From: an uncultured Agathobacter sp.
GTDB lineage: Bacteria; Bacillota; Clostridia; Lachnospirales; Lachnospiraceae
Length of the DNA stretch: 64,000 bases
Direction: 5' to 3'
Assembly (NCBI GenBank): GCA_944381555.1
Contig: CALWLL010000022.1
Span: forward strand, 18,135-82,134
Shown here: positions 35,176-45,007 of the stretch, one piece after another
How positions within the stretch are numbered: position 1 is the stretch's first letter
Layout of the letters: every line of letters begins with the position of its first letter
Program-made: the position numbers and the translations under genes
The notes under the pieces: generated by a model
Told to the model about the DNA's origin: nothing
The model's database searches: none
The model's input: only the letters and a program-made list of their open reading frames with translations

Positions 35176-36375
35176 TTAATCCTGATTTTCTATCCATTGC
35201 GGCAATTTTGTATTTGTTAATGCTTTTTCTTTAATCCAATCAATCTTTTCTTCACTGATTCCTTTTGAAACCATTTCATCTTTGATCTTTACCGCCAATT
35301 CTTCATTTAAGATTGCAATCAGCATAATATCAAATTCCTGTTCTGCCGCCTCATCAATACTGATTACATCTATTCCCTGCTTTCGTAGGGATTCATAATG
35401 CAAATCTGACAATACGGCAACCTCTATATGCTCTTTCTGCTCACAATACAATCTAAGAGTGTTTCCAAAGCCTCCAAGTCCGTAAATGGCAATCTTCATT
35501 CCGGCCTTTACTTTCTCATAAGGAAACAACACGCTGCCACTTTGTATTTTCTCATATCCCTTTACCAGCAACAGAAACCACATATAAAGCTTCAATTGTG
35601 CATTGAGCATCGCTTCGGACTTTCTATCCAGCTTTTTAAATTTCTTTTTTAAAAGATGATAAATTTTGATAAAATTATCATTTGCTGCCGGTTTATTTGT
35701 TCTGACAATTGACCCGTTCCTCTGCCGGTAATGATAGCACAGAAGATTGGATACAAAAATGGATTCTGCATCAATGATACACGGAAATATACATGCTGCA
35801 TCCTCCCCATAAACAACTGCATCCTCCACCTTCTTCTGATTTTCTATCAGCACTTCCCGTTTAATCAGTTTATTGCACAAAGAGGGAGAAATCCCAAACT
35901 CAAAAAAATTATCACACATAAGCATTTTTGAATACAGCTTTGACAGCTCTTTGGGCGCCGAATAATATCCCTCCGGTATTTTATTCGGTTTCGGTACACG
36001 ATACCCTTCATACTCCTCATAATACCCATATGCAATAATATCTGCATATCTTCCGATTGAGATTAGCTGTTCATATGTGTTTTCGTCTATCCAATCATCC
36101 CCGTCCACATAGGTAACATATTCCCCGTCTGCATATTCTAACCCTTTTTTTCTTGCGCTGACAAGTCCTCCGTTTTTTTTATGAATAACTTTAATCCTGC
36201 TGTCCAAAGCTGCGTATCTGTCACAAATTACACCGCTTAAATCCGTAGAACCATCATCAACGAGGATAATCTCAAGATTGGTGTAAGTCTGATTTAAAAC
36301 ACTGTTCACACACGCAGTAAGATAATCCTGCACATTGTAGATTGGAATAATTACACTAATTAAGATACTCTTCAT
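35176..36375 (-). CDS. GT2 glycosyltransferase with C-terminal Rossmann module (copy 1)
   Basis: 399 residues. GT2 (GT-A) transferase with SVIIPIYNVQDYL, VDDGSTD (39-45) and YVDGDDW. The recurring module follows at about 290-385 (KIAIYGLGGFGNTL, then VAVLSD). No membrane helices are evident, so it acts at the cytoplasmic face. The sugar transferred is unknown. It belongs to a series of four GT2 genes in this operon that share the layout transferase plus C-terminal module. Confidence 0.85.
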   Translation of the reverse strand: MKSILISVIIPIYNVQDYLTACVNSVLNQTYTNLEIILVDDGSTDLSGVICDRYAALDSRIKVIHKKNGGLVSARKKGLEYADGEYVTYVDGDDWIDENTYEQLISIGRYADIIAYGYYEEYEGYRVPKPNKIPEGYYSAPKELSKLYSKMLMCDNFFEFGISPSLCNKLIKREVLIENQKKVEDAVVYGEDAACIFPCIIDAESIFVSNLLCYHYRQRNGSIVRTNKPAANDNFIKIYHLLKKKFKKLDRKSEAMLNAQLKLYMWFLLLVKGYEKIQSGSVLFPYEKVKAGMKIAIYGLGGFGNTLRLYCEQKEHIEVAVLSDLHYESLRKQGIDVISIDEAAEQEFDIMLIAILNEELAVKIKDEMVSKGISEEKIDWIKEKALTNTKLPQWIENQD

Positions 36376-36387
36376 CCTTCTTTATCC

Positions 36388-37662
36388 TTATTTAAACTGC
36401 TGGCGGTATTCTTTCTGCATCATATAATATAATTCTATCCTATCATAATCTATACAGAAATCCTTACCATACCCCAATGCTTCCACATATTTGTATATCT
36501 GTGACTTATACTTACAACTGACAGCTATCAGTATCCCTGTACTGCCCTCTGCTAATTCTTTTTCATAATTTTCTATTGTTTTTATGGGATAATCTCCCAT
36601 TTTCTTTGGAGTGTCCGCTGTAATATCTGTGACTGCAAATCCAAGCACTCTCTGATTCATATTTTCTTCAAGCAGTTCCAAGGCTTTTTTCCCATAATGA
36701 CCGGCTCCGTAAATCACGATATTTCTAAATCGCCGCAATCCGGTTCCTTCCTTTTGCGCCTCAAAATAGTATTTCTGTATCTCTTCTTTTGTAGTTAATG
36801 GACCACTATCTTTTGCCTTACAATCAGTCCGTAGTTGATTTATTTCCTTCAGGGCAGCGATTATTGCTCTGTCATTACGCAGAACATAATATGAAACAAC
36901 ATTTCTCATCTCACCATATGTCAACTGCTCTGTCTGACTCCGATACAAATCCCATAAATGATTATCCGCAGCAAGGCGCATTACATCTTTATATCCGCGC
37001 AATACATCCAGTACCACTTCTCTAGTATATTTTACTTTTTTATGCATGATACGATATGTATAAACTGTTTCCGCAACAGCATGGAAACGCTTTGCTGTTG
37101 TCATGGCTTTTACAAAGAAAACAGGATCCTCATATCTTTTATACTGTGGGAAAAATATTTTATTTGTTACTAAAAATTCTCTGGAATAAATATATTTATG
37201 AAACCAATAGGATTCCTGTAGCTTTTCATAATCTAAATCTTCCTCCCCGCTAAATTGAATATTCTCTGCCTTCTTATAACTGCCTTCTGCCTTCATTAGC
37301 AGATTCCCGCCGCAAATATTCTTTTGGCTGCTTTCTGCGGAGGTATACAATTTGCGTAAGGTATCCTGATGCGGATAGCAGTCATCCGCATCCATAAAAG
37401 CGATATATTTCCCGGATGCATATTCTATTCCTCTGTTTCTGGCCGCACCCGCACCTTGATTCTCCTGCCTTAAAAGTTTTATGTAAGGAAATGCTTTCCG
37501 GTATGCCTCAATAATCGAAACCGAGCCATCTGTAGAACCATCATCGATACATATAATTTCAATATCCTGTAACGATTGCTGTACGACACTGCCAAGACAC
37601 TCTTTTAGATAGGTTTCTGCATTATAAACCGGTATGATTACTGATATTGTACTATCTTTCAT
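36388..37662 (-). CDS. GT2 glycosyltransferase with C-terminal Rossmann module (copy 2)
   Basis: 424 residues from the start at 37662, which has GGAGGG; the frame is open 17 codons further but without a ribosome site. GT2 motifs VIIPVYNAETYL, IDDGSTD and AFMDADD are followed by a C-terminal module (about 310-405: NIVIYGAGHYGKKAL, LGFAVTD). It overlaps the upstream WcbI-like gene by 11 bases, so translation is probably coupled. Confidence 0.85.
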   Translation of the reverse strand: MKDSTISVIIPVYNAETYLKECLGSVVQQSLQDIEIICIDDGSTDGSVSIIEAYRKAFPYIKLLRQENQGAGAARNRGIEYASGKYIAFMDADDCYPHQDTLRKLYTSAESSQKNICGGNLLMKAEGSYKKAENIQFSGEEDLDYEKLQESYWFHKYIYSREFLVTNKIFFPQYKRYEDPVFFVKAMTTAKRFHAVAETVYTYRIMHKKVKYTREVVLDVLRGYKDVMRLAADNHLWDLYRSQTEQLTYGEMRNVVSYYVLRNDRAIIAALKEINQLRTDCKAKDSGPLTTKEEIQKYYFEAQKEGTGLRRFRNIVIYGAGHYGKKALELLEENMNQRVLGFAVTDITADTPKKMGDYPIKTIENYEKELAEGSTGILIAVSCKYKSQIYKYVEALGYGKDFCIDYDRIELYYMMQKEYRQQFK

Positions 37663-38806
37663 ACGAATCCCTCCAACACCACCAGATGTATTCCCGTACA
37701 TATTCTTCCACATCCATAGACGCTGCTGCTCTTTTTTCTGATTTTACCCGGATTTCGTCTTCTTCCCATGCTAAACCAAGAACTTTCTTGACCCATGAAT
37801 ACACCGGAATCTCATGCGAATCCAGACATTTTTCCGTATAAACCTCTTCCGTAATTCCCAATATTTCTAATATTCCTTTGGAAATCATCTTCAAAACTGC
37901 GTTTGCTGGATGTCCGGCATCATAAAAAAGTTTTTCCTGCTTATAATTATCAAGAATAAAATCTACCACTTTAATATCCCATGCTTTTTCACGCTCACGC
38001 ATTTTCAATATATATTCATGAAAGTTATCTTCTATCTCTTTGCGGGGTATAATGTTATCCTGTTCTACATATTGACAAATCTGGTTCACGCTCATTTTAC
38101 GCCGGAGACAATTTTCAATCACATAATCTCTATAAGGAAACATTCCGTTTTTGTCCTTTCCGTTCAGCAAAGCGCAATTATTTGGATTCTCCTGCTTTGC
38201 ATACGGAAAGAATGCTGCGCCATATCCAAATAAATTAGGAACCACAATTTCTATAACGTTATGAACGTTATGCTTCATATATTCATCCGAATATTGATAA
38301 CCATACCCGTTATCTGGCCGAATATCCTGATGAACCCATATATCCATATACTGCATTATCTCTTTATCAATAACAGGCTTTTCAAAAATCCTCGGCACAA
38401 AATAGACGATATAATCCTCTTGAAACTGTCTGGATGATTGCAGATAGGATTCCACAATATCCATGTGGCAGTTTCCGAAAATAAATACTAGCTTTTTGTC
38501 CAGATAATTAAAATATATAAAATCCTCAAACTCTGCTTTTTCCATTTGAACCAGACGTTCCCTGATTTTTGGGTATATCCGGGGAGGGCAGGCAGCTATT
38601 ATGTATTTTCCCTGTAATAATTCCCGCTTTGGAGCATATACTTTATAATTAGCAAAATCTCCGTAATCTCCATCGTCATCAATCATAAACTCAACGGATA
38701 CTCCATTTTGTTCCAGATAATAAATACATTTGGCAGCAAATGAGCCTGTACCATATACTACTATTTCTTTGTCTCTGATTTTTTCCAATAAAATCACGGT
38801 TTTCAT
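37652..38806 (-). CDS. WcbI-like polysaccharide protein with N-terminal Rossmann module
   Basis: 384 residues. The recurring module fills about 1-110 (EIVVYGTGSFAAKC, EFMIDDDGD). It is followed by a domain resembling WcbI, a capsule-biosynthesis protein implicated in acetyl transfer: LVFIFGNCHMD, YIVYFVPRIFEKP and VPNLFGYGAAFFPYA. The short FGNCHMD motif is the typical WcbI opening. The substrate is unknown. AAGGGATGG precedes the start. Confidence 0.7.
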   Translation of the reverse strand: MKTVILLEKIRDKEIVVYGTGSFAAKCIYYLEQNGVSVEFMIDDDGDYGDFANYKVYAPKRELLQGKYIIAACPPRIYPKIRERLVQMEKAEFEDFIYFNYLDKKLVFIFGNCHMDIVESYLQSSRQFQEDYIVYFVPRIFEKPVIDKEIMQYMDIWVHQDIRPDNGYGYQYSDEYMKHNVHNVIEIVVPNLFGYGAAFFPYAKQENPNNCALLNGKDKNGMFPYRDYVIENCLRRKMSVNQICQYVEQDNIIPRKEIEDNFHEYILKMREREKAWDIKVVDFILDNYKQEKLFYDAGHPANAVLKMISKGILEILGITEEVYTEKCLDSHEIPVYSWVKKVLGLAWEEDEIRVKSEKRAAASMDVEEYVREYIWWCWRDSYER

Positions 38807-38832
38807 CCATCCCTTCTGCCTGCCATATGGAA

Positions 38833-40272
38833 TTAGCCATTTAATAAACTCTCACTTACTGCTGTGATGTCATATATATCCCTTTCATCATATAACAAAC
38901 AAATATGTTCCTCACAAATTCCCTGCTGAAGCAACGCTGCCTTCATCTCCTCCTGATACACCTTGCTTGAAATGACAAATTGAGTACTATCCTGCGGTAA
39001 GTGATTATACAAAAACACCTGCCTGTCCATAAAAGTTTTTTTCGTATCACCTGATGTAATGATAAAATATAACTCACATTCTATGCTTCCTATAAAATGC
39101 CGGTATAGCTTCAACAAGGCATCCGTATGTTTTCCGATTCCATATATCCCTATTTTTTCCGTTTTTTTACCTAAAGGAATCTTAATCAGCATATTCACAA
39201 TGTATTGCCTGTTTTCTGCAAATAAACTATCATAATATTCTATAAAGCATGATTTATCCAGCCAGTATTTATGAATCAGATTATCATACTCTCCAGATTC
39301 CATTTCTTTTCTGATTTGATATAGGATTACCAGCAAGCCAGTGCTGTCAAAGCTGTCTGCATCGATGTTCTTATTTATCACATCCCATTTTTCAAAGAAT
39401 TTCTCTATTAACTTCTTTTTTTGTTCCCGCACGAAATTATCATTGTTACACATGCCTAATCGGTTTATCATCATGGCTGTCTGATATATTGCAAACTTCC
39501 GGGCAAGCAGTACATTCTCATTTAGAAAATCTTTTTCATAAATATATGAAACCATTAATTCCTGGGTTTTAACCAAATCCCGGTACTTTATTTCACTCAT
39601 CGCGCCCGTCATAATGGAATTTTCTCTATACCGCCTGATGTAAAGCGAATCCGGCAATACTGTTGTTTTATCCGCATTTAGTATTACTTGCAGACTAAAA
39701 AAGTTGTCCTCAAAATACATTCCATGCGGAAATACAATTTTATGCGTATTCAGAAATTCTCTCTTATAAGCCGCCATACATGCAGAAACAATATAATAAT
39801 TGGGAAAGACCTGTTCAAAATACTCTATTCCCGACATTATACCTTCATTTTGAAGCGCTTTTCTATGATATTCATTCTGATTCATATTGACTTTAAAATC
39901 GAATACTACATCTGCACTATAGTACAAGACATCCACCCGGCAAGTCTTCAGCTTTTCTTTTACAGCAGAAACCAAGCGCAGGCTAACGTAATCATCTGAA
40001 TCAATAAATACAATATAGTCGGCGCGTGAATGTCTCAGCCCCGTATTTCTTGCTGCTGCCAATCCCTGATTTTCTTGATTTACCAGTACAAAATTAGAAA
40101 ATCTCTCCTTATATGACTGACATATCTGCAAGCTGTTGTCTGTAGAACCGTCATTTATTAAAATAATCTCATCAAACGGAGTTTCCTGCATAGCTAAACT
40201 ATCCAGACATTGCTCTAAATATTCTTCTACATTATATACCGGTACAATTGCGCAAACTGAAGATTTTTCCAT
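38833..40272 (-). CDS. GT2 glycosyltransferase with C-terminal Rossmann module (copy 3)
   Basis: 479 residues, the longest of the four GT2 proteins. IVPVYNVEEYLEQ, INDGSTDN and VFIDSDDYV give the GT-A core. A helical region of about 130 residues is followed by a diverged module (about 368-470: KIGIYGIGKHTDALL). GGGGAG precedes the start. It sits between two other modular genes in the operon. Confidence 0.83.
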   Translation of the reverse strand: MEKSSVCAIVPVYNVEEYLEQCLDSLAMQETPFDEIILINDGSTDNSLQICQSYKERFSNFVLVNQENQGLAAARNTGLRHSRADYIVFIDSDDYVSLRLVSAVKEKLKTCRVDVLYYSADVVFDFKVNMNQNEYHRKALQNEGIMSGIEYFEQVFPNYYIVSACMAAYKREFLNTHKIVFPHGMYFEDNFFSLQVILNADKTTVLPDSLYIRRYRENSIMTGAMSEIKYRDLVKTQELMVSYIYEKDFLNENVLLARKFAIYQTAMMINRLGMCNNDNFVREQKKKLIEKFFEKWDVINKNIDADSFDSTGLLVILYQIRKEMESGEYDNLIHKYWLDKSCFIEYYDSLFAENRQYIVNMLIKIPLGKKTEKIGIYGIGKHTDALLKLYRHFIGSIECELYFIITSGDTKKTFMDRQVFLYNHLPQDSTQFVISSKVYQEEMKAALLQQGICEEHICLLYDERDIYDITAVSESLLNG

Positions 40273-40324
40273 ACATCTCCCCTTCCAAAATAGTAATAGG
40301 CCGAACCAGTGGCTTATTTCCTCT

Positions 40325-41470
40325 TTACATGTATATATTTTTGTAATACAGATACGTCTGCCATGTGCAATAATGATTGATTTTCTGCTCCGATAACTGC
40401 TGCATGATTTCGGGAATATATCTGCGGCCTACCGCAATGATTATGGTGTACTTATCAACGTCCTTTTTGAGCGTCTCGACAGACTTCACATCTAATCCCA
40501 ATATTTGCGTTCCGATCTTTGTTGGATCGTTGTCAATAAAACCGGCCGTACGCTCACCTAAAATATCTGCTGCTTTTTTTCCAGATTCTCCCGCACCGAA
40601 AATCAGAACTGTTTTTTTACGTTTTGCTTCATCTGTAAAAAGCGATCTGGCCACATCCGCATCCTGCTTGATAAATGGAGAACATTCCTCTATTTCCTTT
40701 AAATGCTCCTGTTCTCCATACATTCTTTCTATTGCATCATAGTAAATCTGGCTTAATACAAAAAAAGAAGCCTGTGCAGATTTCATGATATACTTCCAAT
40801 GCTTTTTTCTAAGCGCTGCAAGGTTTCTGTTTATCATTTCCTTTTTCGTTGCAGTAAGGCTTCCCTGATGTATTCTGTATTCATACAATACTTCGGGGAT
40901 ATATCCGGCACTTCCGAAGTTTTCCTCTATGCGGAGCCAATAATCATAATCCTCTACGCCATACAGGCTGGTATCATACTGTCCCACTTTCCGATATACT
41001 TCTTTTCTGTATAAAAAACAGGCTCCGATATTATTTGTTATAACCAGAGGTTCCTCCATTTCCACATGATACCCGCTTACCAAACGACCTTCCGCATCTA
41101 TCCCTCTCATTGCAGACTTTACCATGTACTTTTGGGGATGCTTATCTAAGTACCCGGTCATTACAGCTAGTGCGTTCGGTAAATACCGGTTATCATCTGA
41201 AGTCCATGTAAGATATTCTCCTTTTGCATACTCAAATCCAATATTCAAAGAAGCCGGAAGTTTTTTATTTGCTTTATTATGAATCACCCGAATACGCGCA
41301 TCCTTCTTTGAAAATTCTTCTGCAATCTTTGGGGTATTATCTGTTGATGCATCATTTACAATAATAAGCTCCCAATCCTGAAATGTCTGGGCTGCTATGC
41401 TTTCAATTGATTGCCTGATATATTGTTCGCCATTGTATGTTGGAAGAACAATTGAAACCTTTGTTTCCAT
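40325..41470 (-). CDS. GT2 glycosyltransferase with C-terminal Rossmann module (copy 4)
   Basis: 381 residues. GT2 motifs SIVLPTYNGEQYI, VNDASTDNT and TWTSDDNR (a DDN in place of the usual DDD/DGDD), a later ED in YGVEDYDYW, then the module (about 285-375) in its most complete form: TVLIFGAGESGKKAADILG and AGFIDND. It starts five bases after the stop of the wecB-like gene, so the two are coupled. Confidence 0.85.
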   Translation of the reverse strand: METKVSIVLPTYNGEQYIRQSIESIAAQTFQDWELIIVNDASTDNTPKIAEEFSKKDARIRVIHNKANKKLPASLNIGFEYAKGEYLTWTSDDNRYLPNALAVMTGYLDKHPQKYMVKSAMRGIDAEGRLVSGYHVEMEEPLVITNNIGACFLYRKEVYRKVGQYDTSLYGVEDYDYWLRIEENFGSAGYIPEVLYEYRIHQGSLTATKKEMINRNLAALRKKHWKYIMKSAQASFFVLSQIYYDAIERMYGEQEHLKEIEECSPFIKQDADVARSLFTDEAKRKKTVLIFGAGESGKKAADILGERTAGFIDNDPTKIGTQILGLDVKSVETLKKDVDKYTIIIAVGRRYIPEIMQQLSEQKINHYCTWQTYLYYKNIYM

Positions 41471-41475
41471 ACATT

Positions 41476-42585
41476 CTATTCCTTTTCTGCAAAATATCTT
41501 AAAATTATCCCGGCTATTCTCTCTGACGCCTGTCCATCTCCATACGGATTTGATGATAAACTCATTCTTTGATACTCTTCTTTGTCCGTTAAAAGCCTTA
41601 CGGTTTCGTCATAAATGCGCGTTTCGTCCGTCCCCACAAGTTTTAGTGTTCCCGCCGCAATCCCTTCCGGTCTTTCTGTTGTATCTCTCATTACCAAAAC
41701 AGGCTTCCCCAGCGAAGGAGCTTCTTCCTGTATCCCTCCGCTGTCTGTTAAGATAAGAAAACTTCTTGCCATATAATTATGAAAATCCATAACATCAAGG
41801 GGGTCTATCAGACGGATTCTGTCATGATTTCCTAATTCTGTATCTGCTATTTCACGCACAACCGGATTTAGATGTACCGGATAGATAACTTTAACATCCG
41901 AAAATTCATCCACTACCCTCTTGATCGCGCGAAACATATGATGCATTGGTTCTCCAATGTTTTCACGTCTATGTGCAGTCACAAGCAACAGTCTTGAATT
42001 CCCCAGCCACTTAAAATCTTCATTTTCGTAATCCTCAATAACCGTTGTTTTCATTGCATCTATTACCGTATTGCCTGTAACATAAATCTTTTCTTTTGCT
42101 TTTCCCTCTTTCAGCAGATTTTCCTTTGCTGTTTGAGTTGGAGCAAAGTACAAATCCGCAATTAAATCCACTGCCTGCCGGTTAAATTCTTCCGGATACG
42201 GCGATTTCATATTATAGGTACGCAAGCCCGCTTCTACATGTCCAACTGCAATTCCTGCATAAAACCCGGTCAAAGCCGCGGCAAAGGAAGTCGTGGTATC
42301 TCCATGCACTAAGATAATGTCTGGTTTTTCTTCCTGAACAATATGTCCTAACGTATTTAGCACACTTGTTGTAATAGAGCCTAATGTTTGCTTCTGCTTC
42401 ATAATATGCAGATTATAATCTTCACGCACGCCAAATACCTTCATTACCTGCATGAGCATTTCCTCATGCTGTCCAGTAAGGCATACGCAGCATTCTATAT
42501 TTTTATGTTTTGCCAATTCCAAGATAACCGGACACATTTTAATTCCTTCCGGCCGTGTACCAAATACTGCAAGAACTTTTATCAT
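41476..42585 (-). CDS. wecB: UDP-N-acetylglucosamine 2-epimerase (non-hydrolysing)
   Basis: 369 residues. It opens IKVLAVFGTRPEGIKM, the family signature. Other conserved pieces are GDTTTSFAAAL, GHVEAGLRT, TAHRRENIGE and LTDSGGIQEEA with RDTTERPEG. It interconverts UDP-GlcNAc and UDP-ManNAc, a precursor of linkage units and capsules. ManNAc is also part of the wall teichoic acid linkage unit, which fits the CDP-polyol genes in the cluster. The start at 42585 is chosen to match the family N terminus; it leaves an 8-base gap to the upstream gene. Confidence 0.93.
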   Translation of the reverse strand: MIKVLAVFGTRPEGIKMCPVILELAKHKNIECCVCLTGQHEEMLMQVMKVFGVREDYNLHIMKQKQTLGSITTSVLNTLGHIVQEEKPDIILVHGDTTTSFAAALTGFYAGIAVGHVEAGLRTYNMKSPYPEEFNRQAVDLIADLYFAPTQTAKENLLKEGKAKEKIYVTGNTVIDAMKTTVIEDYENEDFKWLGNSRLLLVTAHRRENIGEPMHHMFRAIKRVVDEFSDVKVIYPVHLNPVVREIADTELGNHDRIRLIDPLDVMDFHNYMARSFLILTDSGGIQEEAPSLGKPVLVMRDTTERPEGIAAGTLKLVGTDETRIYDETVRLLTDKEEYQRMSLSSNPYGDGQASERIAGIILRYFAEKE

Positions 42586-42593
42586 CGTATCAC

Positions 42594-44405
42594 TTACTTT
42601 CTGTCTTTTGTGCCTATCCATGCTAGAAATAGACCTTCTATCTGCTCATTTTCATAATGGATACTGCGTTTTACTTCCACCCTGACTCCATTATCAGACA
42701 TCATTTCTGCCAATTTATCCGCATCAAACCACTGTTCCCACTCTTCTATCAGAATACTTCCGAGTTTTTCTATATTCTTATCAATCACAACTATTTTACC
42801 GCCTGGTTTTGTAACCCGAACCAACTCTTTTATTGCACTTCCGATATCTATAGCATGTTCCAATGCTTCGCAGGTATAAACAACATCAAATGTTTCATCA
42901 CTGTATGGAATATTCGTTAATGCACCTTGCTTTTTTTCCATTACCTGTTCCGACACATTCCGCAAAACATTTTGTGATATATCAACGGAAAAATAATTAT
43001 TGTCCGGATATTGCTCAATTAAATTCTTTAAATATCTTCCTTTTCCACATCCCACATCACAGATGTCAATATTGGTTCCTGCTCCTGCAACAATTTCTTG
43101 TACAATTTGATATCTTCCATCCCCTTTGCCTATATCTTCGCAAAAGGATTCTGCCAAGTTCTCAAACTCAGCCAGATTTTTATAATAAAGCGCATCAAGG
43201 AAAAACTTGACTGCCCAGCTTATTTCCTCCGATGGAAAATAATCGTTTACCTCATCTCTGCTGTTCTGGCTTAAATAGCTTCCATACCAGCCGCCCGTAT
43301 CGTTCTGTAATTTACACGCATATTCAAACGCTGCCTGTCCGTGCTTTATATCTCCTAACCGGAACCAGATCATTGCCAGTTGAAATAAGCCGGTTGAACA
43401 AACCCAGTCTGCATCCGCATAACCGGGAACTGCTCCGTTTTCTTTCTGATATCCGGCCATATTGTTCATTGCCTTAACGGCAATATCCACTTCTCCTAAA
43501 TCGATCATTGCCTCTATGACGTAAGCATGAAAATGTGACAGTAATGTAAAATTGATTATATCGTCATAATAATGCTCTTTATAATAGTTCAGGATTTTCT
43601 TTGCCTTTATCTTATATTCTTCACATTGAAAAACTTCTCCTGCCTGTATAAGAGGAGAAATGCAATATATATGTATGATTTCCGAACACGTTCTTTTCTC
43701 CCCCCATGCATCTGTTGCCGGAGTTATCAGTCTTCCGTCCGGTGACATTTTACTTAATATCCAGTTACATCCCCGCCTGATATGTTCATCTGCTTCCGGC
43801 AGCAACTCCCTGATTGCAAGCAATCCTTTTAGAACCTGCGCGGAATCAAAAATATACGGAGCCTTATTATCCGTGTCATACCATGCACCGTCTTCTTTTT
43901 GAATCTCACATAGCCATTTCGCATAAATTATAGCCAAATCACGGTATCCCCATTGCAGCAGCGTTGGAATATAGTAACCAGTAACCTCAGGATATGGAAG
44001 CCGCTTGCACGAATGGCATATGATTCCCTTATCCTGTATGCTGTTTGCAAGTATCCAGTTTATTGCTTTCCTGTAAATGCCTAAATAGTCTGGACGCTGA
44101 GTCATTTTTTGTCTTATCGTTTCAGCATGAAAATCATTTACCGTAATGTAATTGCTGATACCTTTGCTGTCTAACTGCTCCATAATCTGCTTTTGAAAAC
44201 GCACTGATACTGTGATAACAATGAAATATCTTTGCAGCTCTTTCTCTACGTCGGATACTGCAAAAACAGGAATCCCCTGTATTGTCTTTCCCCGCTTTGC
44301 CAAGTCGTTATCCAGAAAAAAGGCTATTTTTTCTTTTCCGATAAGCTCTGCTGTTTTTTCTCCTATATCCCCCGCTCCAAAAAGGATCATCTTCTGATCG
44401 TTCAT
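42594..44405 (-). CDS. Three-part fusion: Rossmann module, alpha/alpha toroid, methyltransferase
   Basis: 603 residues. Residues 1-105 are the recurring module (KMILFGAGDIGEKT, AFFLDND). About 115-405 form an alpha/alpha toroid like terpenoid-cyclase or glycan-processing barrels, with repeated signatures of the type QKEDGAWYDTD, ENGAVPGYADADWV and NDTGGWYGSYL. About 425-595 are a class I methyltransferase (ICDVGCGKGRYL, VVYTCEALEHAIDIG). No characterised enzyme with this order is known to me. The toroid might bind or cut a glycan or hold the lipid carrier while the last domain methylates. ATG at 44405 is preferred over an upstream TTG. Confidence 0.75.
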   Translation of the reverse strand: MNDQKMILFGAGDIGEKTAELIGKEKIAFFLDNDLAKRGKTIQGIPVFAVSDVEKELQRYFIVITVSVRFQKQIMEQLDSKGISNYITVNDFHAETIRQKMTQRPDYLGIYRKAINWILANSIQDKGIICHSCKRLPYPEVTGYYIPTLLQWGYRDLAIIYAKWLCEIQKEDGAWYDTDNKAPYIFDSAQVLKGLLAIRELLPEADEHIRRGCNWILSKMSPDGRLITPATDAWGEKRTCSEIIHIYCISPLIQAGEVFQCEEYKIKAKKILNYYKEHYYDDIINFTLLSHFHAYVIEAMIDLGEVDIAVKAMNNMAGYQKENGAVPGYADADWVCSTGLFQLAMIWFRLGDIKHGQAAFEYACKLQNDTGGWYGSYLSQNSRDEVNDYFPSEEISWAVKFFLDALYYKNLAEFENLAESFCEDIGKGDGRYQIVQEIVAGAGTNIDICDVGCGKGRYLKNLIEQYPDNNYFSVDISQNVLRNVSEQVMEKKQGALTNIPYSDETFDVVYTCEALEHAIDIGSAIKELVRVTKPGGKIVVIDKNIEKLGSILIEEWEQWFDADKLAEMMSDNGVRVEVKRSIHYENEQIEGLFLAWIGTKDRK

Positions 44406-44435
44406 TTCCCAATTCCCGTCTTTCAATAAATATAT

Positions 44436-44912
44436 TTAGCTTATTTCATAAATTACATCTTCCAGCGAAATAACAGGGCAGTCAGCATATTGAGACATCT
44501 CTCTCTCTATCTCACCAAAATAATGTATTGCCGTTACTACTATTACATCAACAGGCTCCATCTGTTCATCCGGCGAATATATATCAATATCTGCCAGCAA
44601 TTTCTCTTTATCTTTGTCAATCGCATACTTTACTTCTATTTCGGAATCCTTAAGTTCCGCATAAAGCCTTTCTCCCAATTCCTTCATTCCGTAAATTGCA
44701 ACCGTTTTATAATTATTCCTTTTAAAATACTGCTCCAAGGATTTCCCCTGTTGTTTTACTTCTAACCATGTTACCAGAATATTATAAAACTCGGACATCT
44801 TTATAAGACTCTCCTGTTTCGCCTTTAACTCTTTCTGGTTAATATAATTAACTGCGGCTCCGCCTGCCAGCGCGCCGGTTATGGTAGTTAATACCGGAAT
44901 TATTTTCTTCAT
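44436..44912 (-). CDS. Membrane-anchored stand-alone Rossmann module (158 aa)
   Basis: 158 residues. An N-terminal hydrophobic helix (about 3-24) and a short coiled linker are followed by only the recurring module (about 70-158: TVAIYGMKELGERL, VKYAIDKDK). It has no fused enzyme. In a cluster where eight enzymes carry the same module, a membrane-bound solo copy could serve as a docking or assembly partner at the membrane; this is inference. Start at 44912 because GGAG precedes it; upstream in-frame starts lack one. Confidence 0.7.
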   Translation of the reverse strand: MKKIIPVLTTITGALAGGAAVNYINQKELKAKQESLIKMSEFYNILVTWLEVKQQGKSLEQYFKRNNYKTVAIYGMKELGERLYAELKDSEIEVKYAIDKDKEKLLADIDIYSPDEQMEPVDVIVVTAIHYFGEIEREMSQYADCPVISLEDVIYEIS

Positions 44913-45007
44913 CTTAATCTCCATTTCTGCGCCGCATTCTGCATATGAAGCTTTGAGCCAGACAGCGCACAGACTCAAAGCGCCGTGTGAAAGATTTATT
45001 TTTCACA

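Noticed and set aside
44913-44978. Longer N terminus for the membrane-anchored module protein
   Set aside because: The extra 22 residues have no ribosome site, while GGAG stands correctly before the ATG at 44912.
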